Source: an uncultured Pseudomonadales bacterium
GTDB taxonomy: Bacteria > Pseudomonadota > Gammaproteobacteria > Pseudomonadales > Cellvibrionaceae
NCBI GenBank assembly: GCA_938048505.1
Contig: CALIUX010000010.1
Coordinates: forward strand, 1 to 7,156
Direction: 5' to 3'
Length of the DNA: 7,156 nucleotides
Within the stretch, counting starts at the first letter, position 1, and the number at the start of each line of letters is the position of its first letter. Below the pieces are notes generated by a model. That model saw only the letters and a list, made by a program, of their open reading frames with translations, ran no database searches and was not told the DNA's origin. Below, piece after piece: positions 1 to 6,330 of this stretch. Made by a program: the position numbers and the translations under genes.

Positions 1-55
1 AATCTGATGGCAATTTAAACCCGCGTCTTAAACCTACGTCACTGGGTAATATCTT

Positions 56-700
56 TTGTCTTGCAAGAACTCCATCTCTCCCCCTAAAAAAAGAGCGCTC
101 TGCAATGACTGCAGCTATCCCGTCTCGGTATGTGTATGCAAAGCGGTTACACCGATTCATTGCACGTTAAAGATTGATATTTTGCAGCACCCATCTGAAG
201 TAAAGAATGCAAAAAACTCCGCGCGGCTCATCCCTCTTTGCATCAAAACGTGCACACTCTGGCAAGGCGAGCAAGCCGCTGACTTTGATGCCTTGCAAAA
301 GAATATTCAAGGCGATGGTACAACGTGGGTTATTTATCCCAATACGCACGCAATCAGCTTGCAAGACATCTGCGCAGGGAATGCGATGCGAGAGCAATGT
401 CTACCCAATCAGATATGCCAGCGGCCAAAGCAGATTATTTTATTGGATGGCACATGGAAAAAAGCCTATAAATTATGGCAGCTCAATACTTGGCTACATA
501 CACTGCCTACGCTGCGCATTGATGATGTCGAATCGCAGTACCACATTCGTAAAGCCCCTAAAGCAGGTTACCTTTCCACACTAGAGGCCGCTGCAATATG
601 TTTAGAGAAATTAGAAAAATGTAATACAAAACCACTTTATAATTGCTTTAATTTAATGCAGAAAACGTTTTTGAAGCACCAAAAAAAATCATTCAATTAA
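56..700 (+). CDS. tapT: DTW-domain tRNA-uridine aminocarboxypropyltransferase (TapT/YfiP type)
   Basis: Predicted to transfer the 3-amino-3-carboxypropyl group of SAM to a uridine of tRNA (acp3U, position 47 in E. coli TapT), a cytoplasmic tRNA modification. Seen in the 214-residue product: an N-terminal cysteine cluster C16-x2-C19 ... C26-x-C28 (CNDCSYPVSVCVC), the family signature D-G-T-W at 131-134 (ILLDGTWKKAYK), and the conserved C-terminal block around 162-180 (YHIRKAPKAGYLSTLEAAA). Length fits the family (about 200-230 residues). The start is TTG at 56: an in-frame TAA lies at 47-49 and no ATG or GTG occurs before the cysteine cluster, so this is the only start that keeps the motif with a normal N-terminus. 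The ribosome binding site is weak (GGGT at 44-47). The gene lies 128 bp upstream of phoH on the same strand. Family assignment is firm. The exact tRNA position is inferred from the family. Confidence 0.88.
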   Translation: MSCKNSISPPKKRALCNDCSYPVSVCVCKAVTPIHCTLKIDILQHPSEVKNAKNSARLIPLCIKTCTLWQGEQAADFDALQKNIQGDGTTWVIYPNTHAISLQDICAGNAMREQCLPNQICQRPKQIILLDGTWKKAYKLWQLNTWLHTLPTLRIDDVESQYHIRKAPKAGYLSTLEAAAICLEKLEKCNTKPLYNCFNLMQKTFLKHQKKSFN

Positions 701-750
701 CCTGAAAAGCGTACGATATAATATAAATTTTAATTTTTTGTTATTTTTAC

Positions 751-779
751 TTGGCAAGTATTCATTTATCATCCATAGT
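751..779 (+). promoter_or_regulatory. Candidate sigma70 promoter of phoH
   Basis: TTGGCA at 751-756 (5 of 6 against TTGACA) is followed after exactly 17 bp by CATAGT at 774-779 (4 of 6 against TATAAT). This would start transcription about 40 bp before the phoH start codon. A perfect TATAAT also sits at 717-722 in the AT-rich stretch, but no good -35 box lies 16-18 bp upstream of it. I see no PhoB box (paired CTGTCAT-like repeats) here, although the E. coli phoH gene is known as phosphate-starvation inducible. Prediction by eye only. Confidence 0.35.
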
Positions 780-828
780 AATTGAAAGTAAGTTATTGAT
801 TTTTCGACCGCAATACCGGAGATAATCT

Positions 829-1635
829 ATGGCTAGACGATCCAGTGCTCGACGACACTCTACCCCTTCCCATAAAGAAGGCCGAAAACCTCACCGCAAT
901 AAAAATAGCAAGCACCACCCTCCATCCGAAAGTGCAGAGATTGTTGAACTCAATGCACGTCAACAAGTCTCTACCGCCTACTCCCCTCACCACGATCAAG
1001 ACCCTTTTAAACCTAAAACAAAAGCACAGCGCCAATATGTTAATGCTATTCGCAATTACGGTTTAACGTTTGGTTTAGGGCCTGCGGGTACCGGCAAAAG
1101 TTATTGCGCAGGTGCATTGGCTGCTGAAGCAATGCAGTCTGGTAAAATTGAGCGCATTATTATTACTCGTCCAGCTGTTGAGGCAGGTGAAAATTTAGGT
1201 TTTTTACCCGGTGATTTAGACGAAAAGTTTTCGGCTTATATTGATGCCTTTCGCGAAATTCTTTGCGAGCGCTTAGGCGCAGGGACAGTTAAATACCTTA
1301 TTCGCCACGGGCGCATTGTAGCAGCGCCACTCGCCTATATGCGCGGGCGTACTTTTAATGCTGATACATTTGTCATTTTAGATGAGGCACAAAACACCTC
1401 ACCATCACAAATGAAAATGTTTTTAACGCGCATTGGCGAAGATTGTAAAGTCGTCATTAATGGTGATATTCATCAAAGCGATCTTAACGGCCCTAACGGC
1501 TTAGCCGATGCCGTCAAGCGCTTAGACAATTTAGACAATGTCTTTATTCATACCTTTGAACGCAGCGATATTGTGCGCAGTGGTTTAGTGCGGTCTGTGC
1601 TTGATCGTTATGAGGAGGAGCGTGGCGCTTTTTAA
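829..1635 (+). CDS. phoH: PhoH family P-loop ATPase
   Basis: PhoH-type P-loop ATPase, cytoplasmic, thought to act on RNA; its precise role is unsettled even in E. coli. In the 268-residue product: a very basic tail (about 1-32, rich in Arg, Lys, His), Walker A GPAGTGKS at 84-91, ITRPAVEAGENLGFLPGD at 112-129, MRGRTF at 171-176, Walker B VILDEAQN at 182-189, MKMFLTRIGE at 195-204 and a sensor-like VINGD at 209-213. The wording of these blocks and the basic tail resemble E. coli PhoH itself more than PhoL/YbeZ. The usual PhoL neighbours (miaB, ybeY, corC) are also absent, supporting phoH. Start ATG 829 has GGAGA at 818-822 with 6 bp spacing. It is probably transcribed from its own promoter in the 128-bp gap after tapT. 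It converges on argE, with 90 bp between the stop codons. Confidence 0.93.
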   Translation: MARRSSARRHSTPSHKEGRKPHRNKNSKHHPPSESAEIVELNARQQVSTAYSPHHDQDPFKPKTKAQRQYVNAIRNYGLTFGLGPAGTGKSYCAGALAAEAMQSGKIERIIITRPAVEAGENLGFLPGDLDEKFSAYIDAFREILCERLGAGTVKYLIRHGRIVAAPLAYMRGRTFNADTFVILDEAQNTSPSQMKMFLTRIGEDCKVVINGDIHQSDLNGPNGLADAVKRLDNLDNVFIHTFERSDIVRSGLVRSVLDRYEEERGAF

Positions 1636-1642
1636 TTACAAT

Positions 1643-1688
1643 TCATGAACATTAAAAATCATGAACGTTAAGATCATGTAAATTAAAG
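1643..1688. repeat. Three imperfect 15-16 bp tandem repeats between convergent genes
   Basis: Three head-to-tail units begin at 1643 (TCATGAACATTAAAAA), 1659 (TCATGAACGTTAAGA) and 1674 (TCATGTAAATTAAAG). Units 1 and 2 share TCATGAAC-TTAA. TTCATGA at 1642-1648 and TCATGAA at 1659-1665 are also exact inverted complements around a 10-nt loop, so the transcript could form a weak 7-bp hairpin. There is no T-run after it, so I do not call a terminator. The repeat fills about half of the 90-bp spacer between the phoH and argE stop codons. Confidence 0.6.
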
Positions 1689-1725
1689 CGCACATAGCCT
1701 GCAGAGGTAAGCGGGTAACCGTACA

Positions 1726-2874
1726 CTACAAGCAGCATTGCCGAATGAGCTTTTCTATCACGTTTACGGCGGGCTCAATCTGCTCTAATGCAATAAATTC
1801 ATTCGCTTGATGGGCCTGATCAATAGAACCCGGGCCCATCACCACCGTTTGCATGCCCAGCTGCTGCAAAAAGGGAGCCTCGGTCGCAAAAGCCACCGGC
1901 GTTGAAGGCTGCTGCGCTAGTGTTTGAACTAAAGTAATCAACTCACTATTGGCGGGCTGCTCAAAGGCCGGTACGCCTTCAAATAAAGTACTGAATACAA
2001 TATCGGTACCAGTGGTTTGAGCAATGGGTTTTAAAAGTGTATGCAGTTGCTCACGTAAATCACCTATCGCCATACCCGGCAACATGCGCAAGTCAAAGTG
2101 CAACTCACACGCACTGCAAATACGGTTAGGATTATCGCCGCCGTGAATACAGCCTAAATTTAATGTCGGGACATTTACATCAAACAAAGGGTTTTGGTAT
2201 TTCTCTTGAAGCGTTGCACGAAAACGTAAGATCTCACCCATAACCACATGCATCGCCTCCATGGCATTATTGCCTAAAGCCGGATTGGAGGAATGGCCTG
2301 CCTTACCTTGAACACGTACGGCCTCCATCATGATGCCTTTATGCATATTCACAGGTTGCATACCCGTTGGCTCACCAATGACAGCAAAACGCGCCTGCGG
2401 GAAGTCTTGCTCTACCAGCGCACGCGCACCACTCATTGACGATTCTTCATCGGCCGTTGCCAAAATAATAATGGGCTGGCGTAAGGCGTGCGTTTGAACA
2501 TTCTCTAGGGCAGCAAGCACAACAGGGAAGAATCCCTTCATATCTGTGGCGCCCAAACCATACAGGCGCTCATTATGCTGCGTTAGCGCAAAAGGGTCTT
2601 GTTGCCAACGCTCTGGATTGCAAGGGACTGTATCTGTGTGGCCCGCAAGAACCAATCCTTCACTCCCCTCTCCTTTAACCGCAATCAGATTGTATTTGCC
2701 AAGGTGATCTGCCACCGGCTCAATACGACATTCAAACCCAAGTGGCTCTAACCAATTGGCCAATAAGGTCACCACACCGTGGTTACTCATGTCATGCTTG
2801 GGATCAGAGCAACTAATGGACGGGGCAGCAACCAACTGTTGTAAGCGATCGATATACGGATTAATGTTCATCAT
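1726..2874 (-). CDS. argE: Acetylornithine deacetylase (M20 metallopeptidase family)
   Basis: Hydrolyses N-acetyl-L-ornithine to ornithine and acetate in the linear arginine pathway; cytoplasmic zinc enzyme. The 382-residue product matches ArgE length and carries the M20 di-metal site in order: HTD (H79, D81), DMKG (D111), DEES (E143 catalytic base, E144), GEPT (E168) and a late H355 in IDQAHQANEF. The dimerisation-lid histidine is in KAGHSS (H194). The start has two adjacent ATG codons (2874-2872 and 2871-2869); either works. The nearest Shine-Dalgarno-like AAGGGTGA (complement of 2889-2896) is 14 bp upstream, too far to be strong. Because the start lies inside the end of phzF (14-bp overlap), translation is probably coupled. 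No ARG-box-like palindrome was found upstream of phzF. The partner is unusual: argE is more often beside argA or other arg genes. A related M20 deacylase acting on another N-acyl amino acid is the main alternative. Confidence 0.88.
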   Translation of the reverse strand: MMNINPYIDRLQQLVAAPSISCSDPKHDMSNHGVVTLLANWLEPLGFECRIEPVADHLGKYNLIAVKGEGSEGLVLAGHTDTVPCNPERWQQDPFALTQHNERLYGLGATDMKGFFPVVLAALENVQTHALRQPIIILATADEESSMSGARALVEQDFPQARFAVIGEPTGMQPVNMHKGIMMEAVRVQGKAGHSSNPALGNNAMEAMHVVMGEILRFRATLQEKYQNPLFDVNVPTLNLGCIHGGDNPNRICSACELHFDLRMLPGMAIGDLREQLHTLLKPIAQTTGTDIVFSTLFEGVPAFEQPANSELITLVQTLAQQPSTPVAFATEAPFLQQLGMQTVVMGPGSIDQAHQANEFIALEQIEPAVNVIEKLIRQCCL

Positions 2875-3670
2875 ATGGTATTAACCAGTCACCCTTAATA
2901 ATGGTTTGTGCCTGCCCACCAATCAAGACACGATCTTTATCAAGCTGCACATCCAAATAACCACCTTGAACGGATAGCTGACGGGCTGTTAACTTCTTTT
3001 GATTATAATGCGACGCCCAATAGGGAGTCAGGCTTGTATAAGCCGAGCCCGTCACAGGGTCTTCAGCAATACCCACTTTGGGAGCAAATACACGGCAGAC
3101 AAAGTCGCAATTATCGCCCACAGCTGTTAGGTAAAGCACTCGCTCGGCTAACGCTGTAATCAGCGCCGGATTGGGCTGGTAAGCTTGCACGGCCGCTTGA
3201 TCTTGACAGACCAGCATAGCGACATGGCCATCACTTAAAATCTCTTTTGCGTCGATACGCAATGTATCTGTATAAATAGCCGAAACATTTTGGCTTACGG
3301 GCGTTAGGCGCCGCGCAGGAAAATTTAACGTCAGCATACCGCCGGTATTGCGCTCTACACGCAACGGGCCACTGGCAGACTGGAATGAAATACTATTCAC
3401 ATCTGAGCCAATAGACTCAAAGAGTACATGTGCTGCAGCAAGGGTGGCGTGCCCACATAAATCAACCTCAACTGTAGGTGTAAACCAGCGAATACTGTAT
3501 TGATTCAGGCCCAGCTCTACCACAAAAGCAGTTTCAGATAGGTTATGTTGCCTTGCTATGTTTTGCATAGCTTGGTCACTCAGATCATGCGACAAGACAC
3601 AGACCGCCGCTGGATTGCCAGAAAGCGGTTGGTCTGAAGTAAATGCATTCACAAAATGCACACGCTGCAT
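2861..3670 (-). CDS. PhzF family isomerase/epimerase
   Basis: Member of the PhzF (phenazine biosynthesis-like) fold, which shares the diaminopimelate epimerase architecture; most members outside phenazine operons have unknown substrates. The 269-residue product has the expected landmarks: SGNPAAV at 17-23, the catalytic Glu in NLSETAFV (E46, matching E45 of PhzF), FTPTVEVDLCGHATLAAAH (H74), and EDPVTGSA at 203-210 (D204). The residue after GSA, often His in the family, is Tyr here (Y211). Start ATG 3670-3668 is supported by AAGGAG (complement of 3679-3684) with 8 bp spacing. It is the first gene of a two-gene unit with argE, whose start it overlaps by 14 bp. No phenazine genes are nearby, so the pathway is not phenazine; a role on an amino-acid-derived metabolite linked to ArgE is inference. 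The upstream spacer carries a tandem repeat at 3718-3775. Confidence 0.9.
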   Translation of the reverse strand: MQRVHFVNAFTSDQPLSGNPAAVCVLSHDLSDQAMQNIARQHNLSETAFVVELGLNQYSIRWFTPTVEVDLCGHATLAAAHVLFESIGSDVNSISFQSASGPLRVERNTGGMLTLNFPARRLTPVSQNVSAIYTDTLRIDAKEILSDGHVAMLVCQDQAAVQAYQPNPALITALAERVLYLTAVGDNCDFVCRVFAPKVGIAEDPVTGSAYTSLTPYWASHYNQKKLTARQLSVQGGYLDVQLDKDRVLIGGQAQTIIKGDWLIPYDEH

Positions 3671-3678
3671 ACAATTTT

Positions 3679-3684
3679 CTCCTT
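3679..3684 (-). promoter_or_regulatory. Ribosome binding site of phzF
   Basis: AAGGAG on the minus strand, 8 bp before the ATG at 3670-3668. It is the strongest Shine-Dalgarno on the minus strand here and fixes the phzF start. It probably also serves argE indirectly, since argE has no well-placed site of its own. Confidence 0.7.
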
Positions 3685-3717
3685 ACTATTGTTCTTCACT
3701 ATGATTAGCGATGACGA

Positions 3718-3775
3718 TTAACTTTGGCTATTAACTATTTGACTCCTAACTATTTAGTTTCTAGCTATTTGGTTC
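3718..3775. repeat. 15-bp tandem repeat, about four copies, upstream of phzF
   Basis: Three exact-period units run 3731-3745 (TTAACTATTTGACTC), 3746-3760 (CTAACTATTTAGTTT) and 3761-3775 (CTAGCTATTTGGTTC). They are preceded by a shortened copy at 3718-3730 (TTAACTTTGGCTA, lacking 2 bp). The shared core is TAACTATTT followed by a variable G/A-rich to pyrimidine half. The array occupies the middle of the 140-bp spacer between the norM stop and the phzF start, where a phzF-argE promoter would be expected. I could not pick a convincing -35/-10 pair for that promoter. Confidence 0.7.
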
Positions 3776-3810
3776 ATGACCAGAGACCTTAAAGCCAATT
3801 GAGGAATACG

Positions 3811-5193
3811 TTATTGGTGCATCACTTGCTCAGAGCGCATGACGGGCTGATAACGAAAACGAAAGAGTCGAATAGTCAGCAGAACTGCCGCAATAGCCAA
3901 ACCCACCGTTAGCGCGATCCAATACCCTTTGGCGCCTAACGCTTGCGACGTCAGCCATGAGGTGTAGGTTAAAATATAGCCCAGCGGCAAACAAACACCC
4001 CAAAAAGACAGCACAATAATCCACATTGGCAGTTTTGTATCTTTATAACCCCGCAAGGCATTCGCCGCCGTGACCTGCACCACATCCACTAACTGAAAGA
4101 TCGCTGCGAACATAAACAATGTAGAAGCCAAGATCAGTACGCTGTGCTCCTGAGTATAAAAAGCAGCAATTACATCACGACCAAAAAACAATAAAGGTGC
4201 ATTGATTGCCGCAATAACTAATGACAACAAGATTGAGGAACGTGCCACTAACCTCGCCTTATCATACGCCTCTTCACCCACGAGGTAGCTTACCCGTAAC
4301 ATCACCGCCATACCCAAGCTGAGCGGAATCATAAATGCCATCGATGTAGCATTGAGTACAATTTGATGTGCAGCAATGGTTTGCGCACCTAATGGGGCTA
4401 AAAACAAGGCAATCGCACAGAACATGCTGACTTCAACAAAAAGCGTAATGCCAATTGGAATCCCCAATGCTAAGACCTTACGCGTCAAAGCAGCATTAAA
4501 GGGACTGCGGTTAGAGAATAACCGAAACTGTGCATAGGCCCGCCCACGTACTAGATATAAGCAAAAAGCGAATAAGGCGATCATATTAGCGGCTGTTGTT
4601 GCCCAACCGCACCCTACCCCACCTAGCTCAGGCAGCCCCCATTTACCGTAAATCAAGGCGTAGTTAAGCGGGATATTGCACAACGTTCCAAGCAGTGAAA
4701 AGGCCATAAAGACCCAAGTTGCGCCCATACCATCGGTAAACCCTCTGAGCGCTGTCAGTAGAATCAAGGCTGGAACACCCCATACAAAGGCTCCGAGGTA
4801 TCCCTCAACAATTGCGCGCGTTGTTTCATCTGGCTTAAAGAGCGAAACAAGCGGCATCGCATTGATCAGCAAAACCATCATGAGGACACTGCCGATAATA
4901 GCCAGATACAAGCCTTGCCAAGCAACTGGCATAACGCGATGCGTTTCTTTAGCGCCCATATGCTGAGAGATAATCGGTTGCAGTGCGCCCAAGACACCTA
5001 CAAAAAATAATGACAGAGGAACCCATAAGCTCACCCCAATACCCACACCGGCTAAGTCATAAGAACTAGCATTGCCCGCCATGACGGTATCAATAAAAGA
5101 GTTTGCCATTTGCGCGACTTGCGCAATAAGAATCGGCCCACCTAAGCGGGCTAACTGACGCCACTCAGTGACCATTTGCTGAAGCTGATACAT
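3811..5193 (-). CDS. norM: MATE family multidrug/cation efflux transporter, NorM type
   Basis: Inner-membrane antiporter exporting cationic drugs in exchange for Na+ or H+. The 460-residue product is the usual MATE length and shows about twelve hydrophobic segments in two halves, starting near residues 17, 50, 93, 135, 162, 195, 240, 275, 318, 350, 390 and 422. The cation-site acidic residues described for Vibrio cholerae NorM (D36, E255, D371) have counterparts: D36 in FIDTVMAG, E254 in ITLFVEVSMF and D370 in FQLVDVVQ. The second-half signature ALRGYKDTKLPM follows at 379-390. ATG 5193-5191 is the first Met before the opening helix; its ribosome binding site (AAGTGG about 7 bp upstream) is weak. 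It lies 97 bp after the methyltransferase stop and 140 bp before phzF, so it may be its own unit. Transport class is certain; the drugs transported cannot be read from sequence. Confidence 0.92.
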   Translation of the reverse strand: MYQLQQMVTEWRQLARLGGPILIAQVAQMANSFIDTVMAGNASSYDLAGVGIGVSLWVPLSLFFVGVLGALQPIISQHMGAKETHRVMPVAWQGLYLAIIGSVLMMVLLINAMPLVSLFKPDETTRAIVEGYLGAFVWGVPALILLTALRGFTDGMGATWVFMAFSLLGTLCNIPLNYALIYGKWGLPELGGVGCGWATTAANMIALFAFCLYLVRGRAYAQFRLFSNRSPFNAALTRKVLALGIPIGITLFVEVSMFCAIALFLAPLGAQTIAAHQIVLNATSMAFMIPLSLGMAVMLRVSYLVGEEAYDKARLVARSSILLSLVIAAINAPLLFFGRDVIAAFYTQEHSVLILASTLFMFAAIFQLVDVVQVTAANALRGYKDTKLPMWIIVLSFWGVCLPLGYILTYTSWLTSQALGAKGYWIALTVGLAIAAVLLTIRLFRFRYQPVMRSEQVMHQ

Positions 5194-5290
5194 ATCAGAA
5201 CCACTTATTTATTGGCTCTCAATATAACGCGTATCAAGCTCTAACGATATGTGAATATGCGGCGAAAGAGCGTTGTTAATATATAAAGTG

Positions 5291-6193
5291 CTATGCTTTT
5301 TTGGCAGCAACAATATGCAAACCAAATACATCAGCCGCAAAGATATGGCAGATGCCTCGTAAGTATAGCTTGAAGTCCCGAACATGCTTTGGCGATGTCA
5401 TGGCAATCAGTTGTTCTTTATTGTCATTAAGATGCTTAACCCAATATTCTCCAATGGTTTTGCGGTAATCTTCAATGGGAATATCCACAATTTCTTGTAA
5501 ATGAAAATGGCCATCATCGAGCAAGAGCAACTCATCTTGAAGTGTCCGGTAATTACCCGTATAAGCGTAGACTTTATTGATATGCTGGCTGAGCTTATCC
5601 AGCGCATGTTTATGAAGTGAATGACGAAAGTGCAACTCTTTATTAACCATGATGCCTTGCGGCTTAAGCAACTGATTGGCTTTTTTGAAAAACCCTGCAA
5701 GATCATTAAAGTGCACAATAACTTCATCACTGTAAATTGCATCATATTGCTGAGCGAGCCTTAAATTCTGCCAATGAATCACTTCAAAAGTCGCTTTCAC
5801 GCCATACTGCTGAGCACGAGCCTGTGCAATCGGGATCGCCATAGGCGAAATGGTAATACCATGTCCTGTCACACCATACTTTTGACACAGATAAACAAGC
5901 GGGCCGCCCCAACCACACCCTACATCAAGAATATGCATGCCGGGTTTAAGCTGCATAAGGCGCGCAAAGTGATCTAGTTTTTTCTCTTGTGCTTGCGTCA
6001 GTGAAAAGCCTTTTTCCCACATAGAGCAAGAGTAATTATTCCAATTACCACCTGTAACAATACGAAAAAATTCTGGATCAATTTCATAATGATAGGCGAT
6101 ACGTTCTGTTTCTTCTTGTAAATTATATGTTTGATATAAGTCACGCTCTTCATGCAGAGCTTCTTCAAGGGCATGTTCTAAATAATTTTGCAT
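5291..6193 (-). CDS. SAM-dependent methyltransferase, cyclopropane-fatty-acid synthase-like
   Basis: Class I methyltransferase whose 300 residues follow the layout of the catalytic domain of cyclopropane-fatty-acyl-phospholipid synthase (CMAS family): a YHYEIDPEFF entry segment (34-43), YSCSMW (54-59, C56 at the place of CFA C139), LKPGMHILDVGCGWGG (82-97, SAM motif I), GITISPMAI (112-120) and a C-terminal LYLRGICHIFAADVFGLHIV (276-295, Tyr277). The full enzyme's N-terminal domain (about 100 residues) is missing, and the CFA motif FEHVG is replaced by IVHFN (159-163), so the catalytic Glu is Val160. The His of HTIG is also not conserved (Lys185 region). It therefore may methylate something without forming a cyclopropane ring; small-molecule or lipid substrates are both possible. 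ATG 6193-6191 is preceded by AAGAGA (complement of 6200-6205) at 6 bp. Its neighbours are a hotdog thioesterase upstream and norM 97 bp downstream. Confidence 0.82.
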   Translation of the reverse strand: MQNYLEHALEEALHEERDLYQTYNLQEETERIAYHYEIDPEFFRIVTGGNWNNYSCSMWEKGFSLTQAQEKKLDHFARLMQLKPGMHILDVGCGWGGPLVYLCQKYGVTGHGITISPMAIPIAQARAQQYGVKATFEVIHWQNLRLAQQYDAIYSDEVIVHFNDLAGFFKKANQLLKPQGIMVNKELHFRHSLHKHALDKLSQHINKVYAYTGNYRTLQDELLLLDDGHFHLQEIVDIPIEDYRKTIGEYWVKHLNDNKEQLIAMTSPKHVRDFKLYLRGICHIFAADVFGLHIVAAKKA

Positions 6194-6220
6194 AAAACGT
6201 CTCTTAAAATATCCTTGTCA

Positions 6221-6248
6221 ATATTGAATATTAAATATTAAATATACT
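6221..6248. repeat. 7-bp tandem repeat, four copies
   Basis: Consecutive heptamers ATATTGA (6221), ATATTAA (6228), ATATTAA (6235) and ATATACT (6242). The two middle copies are identical and the outer ones drift. The array lies 28-55 bp upstream of the methyltransferase start, in the position of its promoter. A minus-strand TTGATC (complement of 6249-6254) borders it, but the only -10-like hexamer, TAATAT (complement of 6228-6233), would be at a short 15-bp spacing. Confidence 0.6.
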
Positions 6249-6264
6249 GATCAAGCGGTCTCAT

Positions 6265-6290
6265 TAAATTGCCTAGCTAAATTGCCTAGC
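6265..6290. repeat. Perfect 13-bp tandem duplication
   Basis: TAAATTGCCTAGC occurs at 6265-6277 and is repeated without a mismatch at 6278-6290. It lies in the 137-bp spacer between the hotdog gene stop and the methyltransferase start, just right of the heptamer array. Perfect identity suggests a recent duplication or selection on the unit. Confidence 0.75.
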
Positions 6291-6330
6291 AAAGTCACCA
6301 ATCCTGCTGCTAAATAAAAAGTCTAAAAGC

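Noticed and set aside
3..173. Plus-strand frame open from the left edge through 170, overlapping the start of tapT in another frame
   Set aside because: Could be the tail of an upstream gene, but the translation is not recognised, and another frame also ends nearby (TAA at 16-18). The motif-bearing tapT frame explains the region from 56 on.
207..584. A 125-codon plus-strand frame inside tapT
   Set aside because: Shifted frame of tapT with no family motif and unusual composition; the DTW frame is uninterrupted, so no frameshift is needed.
793..1035. Minus-strand frame opposite the phoH start
   Set aside because: Antisense shadow of the Arg/His-rich PhoH tail, with no recognisable domain.
4676..4966. 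Plus-strand 96-codon frame inside norM
   Set aside because: Antisense shadow of the transporter, with no motif or ribosome site.
5236..5274. AGCTCT ... AGAGCG inverted repeat after the methyltransferase stop as a terminator
   Set aside because: The stem is only about 5 bp with a loop of more than 20 nt and no T-run.
5407..5745. Minus-strand 112-codon frame inside the methyltransferase gene
   Set aside because: Same-strand shadow in another frame; the methyltransferase frame is continuous and carries the motifs.
6216..6221. Perfect minus-strand TTGACA upstream of the methyltransferase
   Set aside because: It is only 22 bp before the start codon. The matching -10 position would fall on GTTTTA at the ATG, which conflicts with the good ribosome site.
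6220..6245. ARG-box-like TGAAT palindrome in the AT-rich heptamer array
   Set aside because: The second half-site ATTCA is missing, and the neighbouring gene is a methyltransferase, not an arginine gene.
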